Source: Motiliproteus sp036960175 (GTDB lineage Bacteria > Pseudomonadota > Gammaproteobacteria > Pseudomonadales > Balneatricaceae). From it: a stretch of DNA of 64,000 nt. Positions 54,960-63,975 of this stretch are shown piece by piece. Location: assembly GCA_036960175.1 (NCBI GenBank), contig JBALWH010000004.1, positions 1 to 64,000 of the forward strand, given 5' to 3'. The first letter of the stretch is position 1. Every line of letters begins with the position of its first letter. The notes under the pieces are model-generated. The model was not told where the DNA came from and did not search any database. It saw nothing but the letters and a program-made list of their open reading frames with translations. The position numbers and the translations under genes were made by a program.

Positions 54960-55897
54960 TGTTTCACGTGAAACATCCAAAAAACGTCCCATTGGTATAC
55001 AGCCCACACTACTCCATCTCCTGGAACCCAAAGCATCGCTTCCCGATGGCCAAGTATCTTTTGCTCTATGAATACCTGTCGAATGCTGGATTAGCCTCAA
55101 AAGAAAATGTTTACATATCCTCACCAGCTTCTCGAAAGCAGCTCGCCTTAGCCCACAGCCCAGCTTACGTCGACCGCTTTATAGCTGGCGATCTAAGTCT
55201 CCATGAGTGCAAACAACTGGGGCTTATTTGGTCTAATGAGCTAGTCCGCCGAACCCTAACCGCAGTCGGCGGGACAATCCTGACCTGCAAACTAGCATCT
55301 CAACATGGCATTGCCTGTCATCTTGCCGGGGGAACCCATCATGCATTCCGCGACCAGGGTGCTGGCTTTTGCGTGTTTAACGACATTGCTGTGGCCGCAA
55401 AGAATTTGCTCGAAACAGGCCAAGCGAAAAGCGTGCTGATTATCGATTGTGACGTTCATCAAGGCGACGGCACCGCGAAAATCATGGCTGAAGAACCTCG
55501 TTGTTTCACTTGCTCTATGCACGCTCGAACCAACTTTCCTTTCGAAAAAATGATCAGCGACCTCGATATCGAAATTGAAAGGGGTACTGGAGACAAAGAA
55601 TACCTTGAAATTTTAGACTCGACTCTGGCCAAACTAGACCAACAAATTAACGCGGATTTTGTCATTTACGATGGAGGATCCGACGTTCATCAAGACGACC
55701 GTCTTGGGCACCTGCAGCTATCTGATGAAGGTATTCGGCAACGAGATCACAAAGTAATTGGTTGGGCAAAGTCGAGAGGCATACCCATTGCCTGCGTTAT
55801 TGGTGGCGGTTACGATCATGACCATCACAAACTTGCGCTTCGTCACTCGTTGCTACCGAAAGCAGCAGAATTCATTTACCAACAACGCCTTCGCTAA
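54959..55897 (+). CDS. Histone deacetylase-family hydrolase
   Basis: A 312-residue arginase/deacetylase-fold zinc enzyme. It shows the active-site HLAGGTHHAFRDQGAGFCVFND pair of His, the zinc ligands in IDCDVHQGDGTA and DGGSDVHQDDRLGHL, and GGGYDHDHHK. Bacterial members act on acetylated small molecules or polyamines; the substrate here is unknown. The first codons (MFHVKH) are formed by the parS palindrome. It is translationally coupled to gmhB. Confidence 0.92.
   Translation: MFHVKHPKNVPLVYSPHYSISWNPKHRFPMAKYLLLYEYLSNAGLASKENVYISSPASRKQLALAHSPAYVDRFIAGDLSLHECKQLGLIWSNELVRRTLTAVGGTILTCKLASQHGIACHLAGGTHHAFRDQGAGFCVFNDIAVAAKNLLETGQAKSVLIIDCDVHQGDGTAKIMAEEPRCFTCSMHARTNFPFEKMISDLDIEIERGTGDKEYLEILDSTLAKLDQQINADFVIYDGGSDVHQDDRLGHLQLSDEGIRQRDHKVIGWAKSRGIPIACVIGGGYDHDHHKLALRHSLLPKAAEFIYQQRLR
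54960..54975. promoter_or_regulatory. parS: parS centromere site, ParB binding
   Basis: TGTTTCACGTGAAACA is a perfect 16-base palindrome identical to the canonical bacterial parS. It lies about 8.5 kb from dnaA, where parS clusters are found on gammaproteobacterial chromosomes. Unusually it is inside a coding region, covering codons 1-6 of the deacetylase gene. Confidence 0.93.
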
Positions 55898-56010
55898 CCC
55901 ACCCTTCCTTCAAATATGGTCTATGCTTTCTCCTGATTCGAAGCAGGCAGGATGCCTACGTCTAAGCGGATCAACAAGGACACGAACCCTCTCAAGGATT
56001 GGAGAACACC

Positions 56011-56706
56011 ATGAACGGAATCACTCGTCAGCTATGCCGGTGGCATATGCTTTTCTTACTGTCTTTCTTTTTACCCATCCAAAACAGCTTTGCAATACCA
56101 CTCATTCAAGAAGTTTACTATGACGCCAGCGGCAGCGATTCGCCCGAAACATTTACCGAACTCTACGGCGATGCAGGATTCAATCTCAGTGGCTGGCAGC
56201 TCATTGGGATCAATGGCAGCACGGGGTTAGCCTACCGAACGGTCACCCTTATTAATGCAATCATCCCCAGCGATGGCATTTTTGTAATCAGTACGGTCAG
56301 CGCTAATGCAACCCTATCATTGGTCAGCGATTTCAGCGCCAATATTGATTGGCAAAATGGCCCCGATGCAGTCCAGCTAACCGACCCTTTCGGGCTCGTC
56401 ATCGATGCTATTCAGTACGGAGCTATTCCAGGTTTTAACTTCGGGGAGGGTGATTCAGCACTTGATACAATGGCAGGAACGAGTCTCAGCCGGCGCTATG
56501 CCGGCAACGACACAAACAACAACCTGACGGACTTTGAAGTTCTATCTACTCCGACACCCGGCTCAGTGCGGCTCCCCCCGTTATCACAAAACTTATCTAC
56601 TGACCTACCTACGCCCAACTCTGCGTTACTCATGATCATCGCGTTGTTAGTGATCAGCATATTTAAAACTTCATCGGAAAATTTTCCATTACGCACAAGT
56701 CCCTAA
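56011..56706 (+). CDS. Exported lamin-tail-like domain protein with C-terminal anchor
   Basis: A 231-residue protein starting at the ATG after GGAG. A signal peptide (about 5-30: LCRWHMLFLLSFFLPIQNSFA) is followed by a domain with the LTD/lamin-tail pattern: IQEVYYDASGSDSPETFTELYG, NLSGWQLIGINGS, and DAVQLTDPFGLVIDAIQYG. A TPTPGSV linker and a single C-terminal helix (NSALLMIIALLVISIF) follow. The tail resembles surface-sorting signals of the PEP-CTERM type (proline-asparagine, helix, polar end) but lacks their usual Arg cluster. Cell-surface or extracellular role, function unknown. Confidence 0.78.
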   Translation: MNGITRQLCRWHMLFLLSFFLPIQNSFAIPLIQEVYYDASGSDSPETFTELYGDAGFNLSGWQLIGINGSTGLAYRTVTLINAIIPSDGIFVISTVSANATLSLVSDFSANIDWQNGPDAVQLTDPFGLVIDAIQYGAIPGFNFGEGDSALDTMAGTSLSRRYAGNDTNNNLTDFEVLSTPTPGSVRLPPLSQNLSTDLPTPNSALLMIIALLVISIFKTSSENFPLRTSP

Positions 56707-56741
56707 CATAAACTATCGTTCCGAAGAGGAAAAATCAGGAC

Positions 56742-56769
56742 AAAAAAAGGCCATCCGCAGATGGCCTTA
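56742..56769 (-). terminator. Terminator reading on the minus strand
   Basis: AAGGCCATC-TGCG-GATGGCCTT with a following T run on the minus strand. It would end transcripts coming from the right. It faces the plus-strand 56011 gene and could serve both directions weakly. Confidence 0.7.
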
Positions 56770-56787
56770 CCTGAAGATATCTATAGC

Positions 56788-57111
56788 CTAACGAGATGTG
56801 AAATCGAGTTCTGTCCCAGCCAGGCTCGACACCTGTGTAAGCGACGTATTGTGATTCAAAACCTTCTGAGCTGAAATGACCAAGAACACAGAGACTTCTG
56901 GTTCTGTTGTAATTAACCTCAATGTATTCGAACACGGCTGGCGCTTCATCTTGCGTGCGATAGTTTTAACATCATGTTTATCACCGTTGGCTTCAAGCTC
57001 AACCTGGATATTCAATTGTTCAGTTGCTACGTTCTCTGAGTAAATATCATCAAATTGGAGAGATTTCGGTTCCCTGAGCTCGCCTCTACCCAACGATTGA
57101 GGTGCTAGCAA
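56788..57111 (-). CDS. Possible small gene of unknown function
   Basis: An open frame of 107 residues starting at a TTG without a clear ribosome site and ending just before the 56742-56769 terminator, which is the main reason to mention it. Amino-acid composition is plausible (acidic first half, basic KTIARKMKRQP segment), but I recognise no domain. It could also be a decayed gene, since no ATG is available upstream. Confidence 0.35.
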   Translation of the reverse strand: MLAPQSLGRGELREPKSLQFDDIYSENVATEQLNIQVELEANGDKHDVKTIARKMKRQPCSNTLRLITTEPEVSVFLVISAQKVLNHNTSLTQVSSLAGTELDFTSR

Positions 57112-57138
57112 CCCAAGAGGATAGCTTGGGATAATTAG

Positions 57139-57170
57139 CCATTAGAGAGCGCTACAGCGCGCTCTAATGG
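57139..57170. repeat. Near-perfect inverted repeat downstream of gyrB
   Basis: CCATTAGAG-A-GCGC, loop TACA, GCGC-G-CTCTAATGG. A 13-pair stem with one mismatch and no T run, so it is not a standard terminator; it may stabilise an mRNA end or be a small repeat element. Confidence 0.75.
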
Positions 57171-57177
57171 CGTCCAA

Positions 57178-57203
57178 TAAAAAAGCAGCCCTAAGGCTGC
57201 TTT
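57178..57203 (-). terminator. Rho-independent terminator of the dnaA-gyrB operon
   Basis: On the minus strand AAAGCAGCC and GGGCTGCTTTTTT form a stem-loop with a T run, 67 bases after the gyrB stop. Confidence 0.8.
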
Positions 57204-57269
57204 CCTGTTCCCCTCTCACCTCTCATAAGACGGTATTTCGCCGTCCGAGAGATTCAAGCAGATATTAAA

Positions 57270-59693
57270 TCAGATATCCAGATTAGTAACGTTCAACGCA
57301 TTCCTCTCGATAAACGCGCGACGAGGCTCAACCTCATCTCCCATCAGCGTGGTAAACATCTGATCAGCGGCAATGGCATCCTCAATGGTGACCTGTAGCA
57401 TACGACGGCTCTCAGGGTCCATGGTAGTCTCCCATAACTGCTCTGGATTCATCTCGCCCAGCCCTTTGTAGCGCTGGATGTAATAACCTCGCTTGGCCTG
57501 AGCCATTAACCAATCAAGAGCCTCATCAAAGGAAGTAATAGGCTTCACACGCTCACCACGGCGTATGTAAGCGCCCTCTTCCAGCAACCCTGTCAGCGTC
57601 TTGCCTAACGTAACCATTGCCCTATACTCACCTGAGAGGAAAAACTCATAACCAAACTGATAGTCATGAGAAATCCCGTGTGAAATCATTCTCACCATCG
57701 GTAAGAACAGACTCCGCTCTGAATCTTCACTAACTCCACTTTCGAAACTGCTTGCAGCGCTGTTGTTTACATCGATGGACGCAACTAAATTACGTGTCCA
57801 TTCAGCGACCGTGCCACGATCCCTAAGCATCTCTTCAGTGAGCTCCGGCGCATAGCTAACCTTATTAAGCACATCCTCTGGATAGAGCCGTGACATCCGC
57901 TTAATCAGGGCCTTTACACCCCGGAACTCACCAATCAGAGACTCAAGTGCCGGTCCGTTAAGTGCCGGAGCTGTCGCATTAACATAGAGATGAGAGTCGT
58001 CCAAAGCAGCCTGAACCATAAAGACATCTAGTGCTTCATCATCCTTCAGATACTGCTCCTGCTTACCCTTCTTAATCTTGTACAGCGGCGGCTGAGCAAT
58101 AAAGATATGACCTCGCTCAACCAACTCCAGAGTCTGCCGGAAAAAGAAAGTTAGCAGCAACGTACGAATGTGAGATCCATCCACATCCGCATCGGTCATA
58201 ATTATGATGCTGTGATAACGCAATTTGTCGGCATTAAACTCATCGCGACCAATGCCACAACCTAGCGCCGTAATCAAAGTGCCAACCTCGACGGAAGATA
58301 GCATCTTGTCAAAACGTGCTTTTTCAACGTTAAGAATTTTACCCTTCAATGGCAAAATAGCTTGGGTCTTGCGGTTACGGCCTTGCTTGGCAGAACCACC
58401 AGCAGAATCACCCTCCACCAGGTATATTTCAGATAAGGCCGGATCTTTCTCCTGACAGTCTGCCAACTTCCCGGGTAAACCGGCGATATCCAGGGCGCCC
58501 TTGCGACGAGTCATATCGCGTGCCCGACGAGCAGCCTCTCGGGCCCTGGCAGCGTCAATCATCTTACCGACGATTAGCTTGGCTTCCTGAGGCTGCTCCT
58601 GCAGAAAATCACTAAGATGTTTGTACATCGCCTGCTCTACGGCAGTCTTAACTTCCGAGGAAACCAGTTTATCTTTGGTCTGAGAAGAAAACTTGGGATC
58701 AGGGACTTTAACCGAAATAATTGCGGTCAAGCCTTCGCGGGCATCATCGCCTGAAGTCGCTACTTTGGACTTCTTCTGAACACTTTCCTGCTCAATATAG
58801 GTATTCAAAGAACGCGTCAATGCCGACCTAAAACCGGACAGGTGAGTACCACCGTCACGCTGTGGAATGTTATTGGTGAAGCAATGAATACCTTCCTGGA
58901 AACCGTCGTTCCATTGCAAGGCTACCTCCACGCCAATTCCTTCAGCATTTATATCGGTGAAGTGGAATACCCGGTTAATGGTGGTTTTATTTTGGTTCAG
59001 GTACTCAACAAAAGCACTGACACCACCTTCATATTCGAAAGTATCTTCCTTCCCGGAGCGTTCATCTTTTAGATTGATGCAAACGCCCGAATTCAGAAAT
59101 GAAAGCTCCCGGAGGCGTTTAGCCAGAATATCGTACTGAAAGTGGATATGGGTAAATGTTTGTTCTGACGGTTTGAAGTGAATCCGTGTTCCGGTACTTT
59201 CCGTTTCTCCGACTACCGCCATCGGGGCATTCGGTACGCCATGGCTATAAGATTGCTCGTGCACCTTACCACCGCGTCGAATGGTCATTTTAACGCTTTC
59301 TGACAAGGCGTTAACAACCGAGACCCCTACTCCGTGCAAGCCGCCTGATACCTTGTAGGAGTTGTCATCGAACTTACCGCCGGCATGGAGCACGGTCATA
59401 ATAACTTCCGCGGCCGAAATTCCTTCTTCCTCGTGGATATCAACCGGTATACCCCGGCCATCATCAGCCACACTGATGGTCTCATCAGGATGTATAATCA
59501 CATCGATTTTCGAACAGTGTCCGGCCAGAGCTTCGTCAATGGAGTTATCCACTACTTCGAAGACCATATGGTGAAGTCCAGAGCCGTCGTCAGTATCACC
59601 GATATACATACCGGGACGTTTGCGCACCGCGTCAAGGCCTTTCAGAACCTTAATACTGGATGAATCGTAAGCGTTCTCTGTTCCGTCGCTCAT
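57270..59693 (-). CDS. gyrB: DNA gyrase subunit B
   Basis: An 807-residue GHKL ATPase subunit of gyrase. The ATP site has EVVDNSIDEALAGHC and GRGIPVDIH, then GLHGVGVSVVNALS; the TOPRIM region has EGDSAGGSAKQGRNRKTQAILPLKGKILNVE-type motif and DADVDGSHI. The usual gammaproteobacterial insert of about 170 residues is present. It ends the dnaA-dnaN-recF-gyrB run, 3 bases from recF. Confidence 0.98.
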   Translation of the reverse strand: MSDGTENAYDSSSIKVLKGLDAVRKRPGMYIGDTDDGSGLHHMVFEVVDNSIDEALAGHCSKIDVIIHPDETISVADDGRGIPVDIHEEEGISAAEVIMTVLHAGGKFDDNSYKVSGGLHGVGVSVVNALSESVKMTIRRGGKVHEQSYSHGVPNAPMAVVGETESTGTRIHFKPSEQTFTHIHFQYDILAKRLRELSFLNSGVCINLKDERSGKEDTFEYEGGVSAFVEYLNQNKTTINRVFHFTDINAEGIGVEVALQWNDGFQEGIHCFTNNIPQRDGGTHLSGFRSALTRSLNTYIEQESVQKKSKVATSGDDAREGLTAIISVKVPDPKFSSQTKDKLVSSEVKTAVEQAMYKHLSDFLQEQPQEAKLIVGKMIDAARAREAARRARDMTRRKGALDIAGLPGKLADCQEKDPALSEIYLVEGDSAGGSAKQGRNRKTQAILPLKGKILNVEKARFDKMLSSVEVGTLITALGCGIGRDEFNADKLRYHSIIIMTDADVDGSHIRTLLLTFFFRQTLELVERGHIFIAQPPLYKIKKGKQEQYLKDDEALDVFMVQAALDDSHLYVNATAPALNGPALESLIGEFRGVKALIKRMSRLYPEDVLNKVSYAPELTEEMLRDRGTVAEWTRNLVASIDVNNSAASSFESGVSEDSERSLFLPMVRMISHGISHDYQFGYEFFLSGEYRAMVTLGKTLTGLLEEGAYIRRGERVKPITSFDEALDWLMAQAKRGYYIQRYKGLGEMNPEQLWETTMDPESRRMLQVTIEDAIAADQMFTTLMGDEVEPRRAFIERNALNVTNLDI

Positions 59694-59695
59694 TC

Positions 59696-60802
59696 CTAAC
59701 TCCCATAACCCTGGTCATTAACAAGACTTCCCTCTTCGATATGGAAGTCTCGCACCTCTGTTTCATCTTTCCAGCAATACTCAAAAGACCCGGAATCAAC
59801 ACAGGTCAATAGCAGCTGGCACTGCAAATCATCGAGTAGCTTGCACAGCTTCTGCCGATGGTTGCGATCCAATTCTGCAGGTAAATCATCGATTAAATAA
59901 ATGCAGTCGCGCCCAGACGTTCGCTTAAACAGCAGTCCTTGTGCCAGCTTTAAGGCACTGACCACTAATTTCTGCTGCCCTCTGGACAAAATTTCTGACG
60001 CAGCAATAGTACCGATTCGAATTCTAAGCTCAGCCCGTTGTGGGCCCATCTGTGTATAGCCGAGATTTTTATCCCGCTCCAAACCCTCATCGAGGATCTC
60101 ATCCAGGCTCTGCTTTCGATCCCAGCCTCGGTAATAATTGAGGCTAAGATTGTCGATCTCGATCAACTCAGCAAGGACCTGTTCAAAGCAAGGAATTAAG
60201 GCATCAATATAAGCTTGTCGGTAGCCATCCAAAGCATCAGCATGGCGAACAAATTCAGCATCCCAAACCCGTCGCACAAGCGGGTCGAGTTTACCATATT
60301 TCAACAAGCTATTGCGCTGTTTCAGCGCTCGTTTTACCGCTTTCCAGGCGACAAAAAAGCCTGCATCGGAATGAAACCCACCCCAATCGATAAACTGTCG
60401 CCGAATAGACGGACTGCCCTCCAATAACAAGAAGGTATCGGAATTCAAAAGCTGCACCGGGAGCAATTCTGCCAGCACTGAAGCACTTTCGATTGATTGC
60501 CCCGCAACACGAATTTTTAGGGCTCCATCCAACTTCCGTTGCAGTCCAACAGGCAGTATTGATGCCGACGAGGTAGCCATTGCTTCAGCGAATAGCGTCG
60601 TGCTTTGCGTACCTTGGCGAATATAGTGTTTGTACTTTGACGTTCGGAAGGAACGACCAAGACTGAGAAGGTGAACTCCTTCCAGAATACTGGTCTTACC
60701 GCTGCCATTGACCCCATGGAGAATATTCACTCTTGGAGATAACTTCAGCTTAAGGCGGGAGATATTGCGAAAATCACTGATTGAGATCGATTGAATAGCC
60801 AT
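59696..60802 (-). CDS. recF: DNA replication/repair protein RecF
   Basis: A 368-residue SMC-like ATPase that helps load RecA at gaps. Walker A GVNGSGKTSI, the signature SRGQQKLVVSALKLAQG and Walker B CIYLIDDLPAELD are visible. Between dnaN and gyrB as is standard. Confidence 0.96.
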   Translation of the reverse strand: MAIQSISISDFRNISRLKLKLSPRVNILHGVNGSGKTSILEGVHLLSLGRSFRTSKYKHYIRQGTQSTTLFAEAMATSSASILPVGLQRKLDGALKIRVAGQSIESASVLAELLPVQLLNSDTFLLLEGSPSIRRQFIDWGGFHSDAGFFVAWKAVKRALKQRNSLLKYGKLDPLVRRVWDAEFVRHADALDGYRQAYIDALIPCFEQVLAELIEIDNLSLNYYRGWDRKQSLDEILDEGLERDKNLGYTQMGPQRAELRIRIGTIAASEILSRGQQKLVVSALKLAQGLLFKRTSGRDCIYLIDDLPAELDRNHRQKLCKLLDDLQCQLLLTCVDSGSFEYCWKDETEVRDFHIEEGSLVNDQGYGS

Positions 60803-60840
60803 AAAATGAATGGCCTGCGTACACAGGCCATTTCAATCCC

Positions 60841-61944
60841 TCACATGCGCATAGGCATGATGACATAGAGGCAGTCGTTGCTATCCACCGCTTCGATAAG
60901 TGAACTGCTGTTCGGATCAGATAAAGAAATACTGACATCCTTATCTGGCAAAATTGACAGCACGTCCAGTATGTAATTAACGTTAAAGCCAATTTCTACC
61001 GATGGACCTTGATAATCCACCGCCAGGGTTTCCTCAGCCTCTTCCTGCTCTGGGTTGTTTGCCATCACCTGAAGGTACCCTTCGGTCAACGCCAAACGCA
61101 CACCACGGTACTTCTCGTTGGACAGGATTGAAATTCGACTCAAGACCTGACGAAGTTCCTGGCGATCAGCAATAACCAGCTTGTCGCCACCGCGAGGGAT
61201 AACCCGCTCATAATCAGGAAATTTTCCATCTACAAGTTTGGAAGTAAAGGTGTAATCGCCAGTGTTAACGCGAATATGATTACTTCCAATAACTAGCTGT
61301 GCCTCTGTATCAGTATCTTCCAGCAGGCGAGCCAACTCCAAAATGCCTTTACGCGGCACAATCACTTGCTGCTTAACGCTAAGATCTTGATCCACTGAAC
61401 AAACCGCAGTGGCTAGGCGGTGACCATCTGTGGCCACTGTGCGTAATTGATTGTTATCCAGCTCCAGCAGCATGCCATTGAGATAGTAACGAACGTCCTG
61501 CTGCGCCATGGCAAAACCGGTGCGTTCAATCAGGCGGCGCAATTTTTTCTGCGCAATAGGTATTTCGAGATTTCTTGGACCATCTTCGATATTAGGGAAC
61601 TCGGAGGCCGGCAAGGTAGACAAGGTAAAGCGGCTGCGTCCACCTTTGATGGTTACCTTCTGACCCGTAAGCACTAGTTCCACATCAACATGATCAGGCA
61701 GTGACTTACAGATATCCATAAGCTTCTTAGCCGGTACAGTTATAGAGCCCGATTCAGACTCCTGCTCCAGCTCAATGCGGCCCACCATTTCTACTTCAAG
61801 ATCAGTGCCTGTTAGCGAGAGCTGGTTACCTTCGGTAACCAATAAAATATTGGATAGCACAGGTAATGTCTGTCGACGCTCTACAACCCCGGCTACCAGC
61901 TGCAGGGGCTTTAACAATGCTTCTCTGGATATGGTAAATTTCAT
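60841..61944 (-). CDS. dnaN: DNA polymerase III beta clamp
   Basis: A 367-residue sliding clamp, three repeated domains of about 120 residues each. It begins MKFTISREALLKPLQLVAGVVERRQTLP-like and ends with the MPMRM protein-binding pocket tail. It lies 52 bases downstream of dnaA. Confidence 0.98.
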   Translation of the reverse strand: MKFTISREALLKPLQLVAGVVERRQTLPVLSNILLVTEGNQLSLTGTDLEVEMVGRIELEQESESGSITVPAKKLMDICKSLPDHVDVELVLTGQKVTIKGGRSRFTLSTLPASEFPNIEDGPRNLEIPIAQKKLRRLIERTGFAMAQQDVRYYLNGMLLELDNNQLRTVATDGHRLATAVCSVDQDLSVKQQVIVPRKGILELARLLEDTDTEAQLVIGSNHIRVNTGDYTFTSKLVDGKFPDYERVIPRGGDKLVIADRQELRQVLSRISILSNEKYRGVRLALTEGYLQVMANNPEQEEAEETLAVDYQGPSVEIGFNVNYILDVLSILPDKDVSISLSDPNSSSLIEAVDSNDCLYVIMPMRM

Positions 61945-61996
61945 TTCTTCCTACCCTTCTGGAAAGAGTTCCCTTTGCAAGATTCTATTTCTTCCA

Positions 61997-63490
61997 TCAG
62001 GAAGATAACAGTCTCAATAGATTTTTGTAGTCTTCTCGAATATCCGTGTCGCTTTCACGCAATTGTGCCACCTTCCGGCAAGCATGCAATACTGTGGTGT
62101 GATCCCGCCCTCCATAGCTATTACCAATCTCGGGCAAGCTATGATTAGTGAGTTCCTTCGACAGTGCCATGGCTACTTGCCTGGGTCTAGCCACGGAACG
62201 ACTGCGGCGTTTGGAATGCAAGTCTGAAACCTTGATTTTGTAGTACTCAGATACCACCCGTTGGATGTTATCGATGCTAATCATTTTATCCTGAAGCGCC
62301 AACAAATCTTTCAATGATTCTCGTATAAAATCGGTAGTTATGGCGCTCCCGGTGAAGTGAGCATTCGCTATTACCCGTTTTAACGCACCTTCCAACTCTC
62401 GTACATTGGAACGGATTTTTTGCGCGATAAAGAAAGCAGCATCATGAGACAGACAAATACGCGCCTCATCGGCTTTCTTCATTAATATAGCGACCCGGGT
62501 TTCCAATTCTGGAGGCTCAATCGCGACCGTCAATCCCCAACCAAAACGCGACTTAAGCCGATCTTCCAAGCCGTTGATCTCTTTCGGATAGCGATCGCAG
62601 GTGAGTATCATCTGTTGACCACCTTCAAGCAGCGCATTGAAAGTATGGAAGAACTCTTCCTGGGACCGATCCTTGCCGGCAAAAAACTGAATGTCGTCAA
62701 TTAACAGCGCATCTACAGACCGATAGTAGCGCTTGAAGTCATTGATGGCGTTTAGCTGCAACGCTTTTACCATGTCGGCGACAAAACGCTCAGAGTGGAG
62801 ATAGACTATTTTGGCATTGGGATTGCGTTCCAGCATCGCAGCACCGACAGCATGCATCAGGTGGGTTTTCCCTAAACCAACGCCTCCATAGATGAACAGC
62901 GGGTTATAGGAACTGCCTGGATTTTCAGCCACCTGCTGTGCGGCCGCGAGGCCTAGCTGATTTGACTTTCCCTGAACAAAAGTTTCAAAGGTAAACAGCT
63001 TATTAAGATGGGTCTGATGACGCACTCCGCCCTCTACATCAACCTGCCTTTTCTTCTGATCTTTGGTTCTCGAGAAGTTGCTATCTCGTCCTGGCGAAAT
63101 CAACTGAAAATCATTATGGGAGCGACTACTGTTACTCGCCACCACGGGAGCCTGCGAGACCGGAAATGAAGAGGGCGTTACAATGGCTCGGCGAATCGGG
63201 GCTAACGTCTTCTCAGCGGGGTTACTAGCACTTTTTTGTGAGCCTGGCTTACTAACATCCAACACCACTTCAGCAGCATGATCACCACCGACCTCCATCA
63301 TCAATTCTTTAATGCGTTTCAGATACTTGTCTGACACCCAATCCATTACAAAACGATTAGGCGCAAAAAGTCTAAGCTGATTACTCGTATCAGACTCCGC
63401 ACGAAGCGGTCGGATCCAGGTGTTAAATTGCTGGGAGGGGAACTCCTCCTGAAGACATCCTAAACATTTCTGCCAAAGCTCTACTGGCAT
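61997..63490 (-). CDS. dnaA: Chromosomal replication initiator DnaA
   Basis: A 497-residue AAA+ initiator. Domain I (1-90: WQKCLGCLQEEFPSQQFNTWIRPL), a variable linker (90-160), the ATPase with GGVGLGKTHLMHAVG and LIDDIQFFAGKDRSQEEFF, sensor II REL, and the DnaA signature near the C-terminus (RPRQVAMALSKELTNHSLPEIGNSYGGRDHTTVLHAC). It binds boxes in the adjacent oriC and likely its own promoter. Confidence 0.98.
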   Translation of the reverse strand: MPVELWQKCLGCLQEEFPSQQFNTWIRPLRAESDTSNQLRLFAPNRFVMDWVSDKYLKRIKELMMEVGGDHAAEVVLDVSKPGSQKSASNPAEKTLAPIRRAIVTPSSFPVSQAPVVASNSSRSHNDFQLISPGRDSNFSRTKDQKKRQVDVEGGVRHQTHLNKLFTFETFVQGKSNQLGLAAAQQVAENPGSSYNPLFIYGGVGLGKTHLMHAVGAAMLERNPNAKIVYLHSERFVADMVKALQLNAINDFKRYYRSVDALLIDDIQFFAGKDRSQEEFFHTFNALLEGGQQMILTCDRYPKEINGLEDRLKSRFGWGLTVAIEPPELETRVAILMKKADEARICLSHDAAFFIAQKIRSNVRELEGALKRVIANAHFTGSAITTDFIRESLKDLLALQDKMISIDNIQRVVSEYYKIKVSDLHSKRRSRSVARPRQVAMALSKELTNHSLPEIGNSYGGRDHTTVLHACRKVAQLRESDTDIREDYKNLLRLLSS

Positions 63491-63528
63491 TAAGAAGTTC
63501 CCAATTACGATGATAGATAATTGAAGGC

Positions 63529-63557
63529 ATTCTATCCTCTCAGGGGGTAGTTATCCA
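63529..63557 (-). promoter_or_regulatory. Candidate dnaA promoter
   Basis: On the minus strand TGGATA (63557-63552), a 17-base spacer and TAGAAT (63534-63529), leading to dnaA about 40 bases on. The -35 element lies within a consensus DnaA box, implying repression by DnaA. Confidence 0.6.
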
Positions 63558-63559
63558 CA
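63551..63559 (+). promoter_or_regulatory. DnaA box (consensus)
   Basis: TTATCCACA, a perfect consensus box. Near-matches in the same interval are TCATACACA at 63671-63679 and TTATCAACA at 63717-63725, each one base from the TTATNCACA form. Confidence 0.85.
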
Positions 63560-63888
63560 GCAGAGTAAGGTCAATACTCAAAATATTTGTGCCTGCTATC
63601 TCTGAATACATCCAAAAGCAAATAAACCCCTGCCACAGCCCCCGCAACTAGACGGAAAATCAATAAAATTTCATACACAGCTTATGCTAGTATCCAAGCA
63701 CAGCTTAACACCAGCTTTATCAACACTCTTACTTATTGTATTAACTAGATTATATATACTTATTAACATATTTATTGCAAATACATCAGTGGTTAGTCAA
63801 ACTAGCTTCGTCGCCTACAAATACGGTACTAATTTAAGGGCGATCATGAAGATATGACCAAAATACACTCAATTAATGAAAGAATCAT

Positions 63889-63917
63889 TTGAACTCAAGG
63901 CAGTTATTCTCTAGAAT
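63889..63917 (+). promoter_or_regulatory. Candidate rpmH promoter
   Basis: TTGAAC (63889-63894), a 17-base spacer and TAGAAT (63912-63917), about 50 bases before the rpmH start. Confidence 0.65.
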
Positions 63918-63975
63918 TCCGCCCTTGATTTTAGAGGTGGGGGACCGTTTCCCCGATTTAGGGTAGGACATAGCA

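Larger units (their letters stand above)
63491..63975. other. Gene-free oriC region between dnaA and rpmH
   Basis: This 485-base stretch has no gene. It holds one consensus and two near-consensus DnaA boxes, an AT-rich block at about 63720-63785 suited to DNA unwinding, the dnaA promoter on the left and the rpmH promoter on the right. Position between dnaA and rpmH matches the chromosome origin in Pseudomonas and relatives. Confidence 0.78.
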
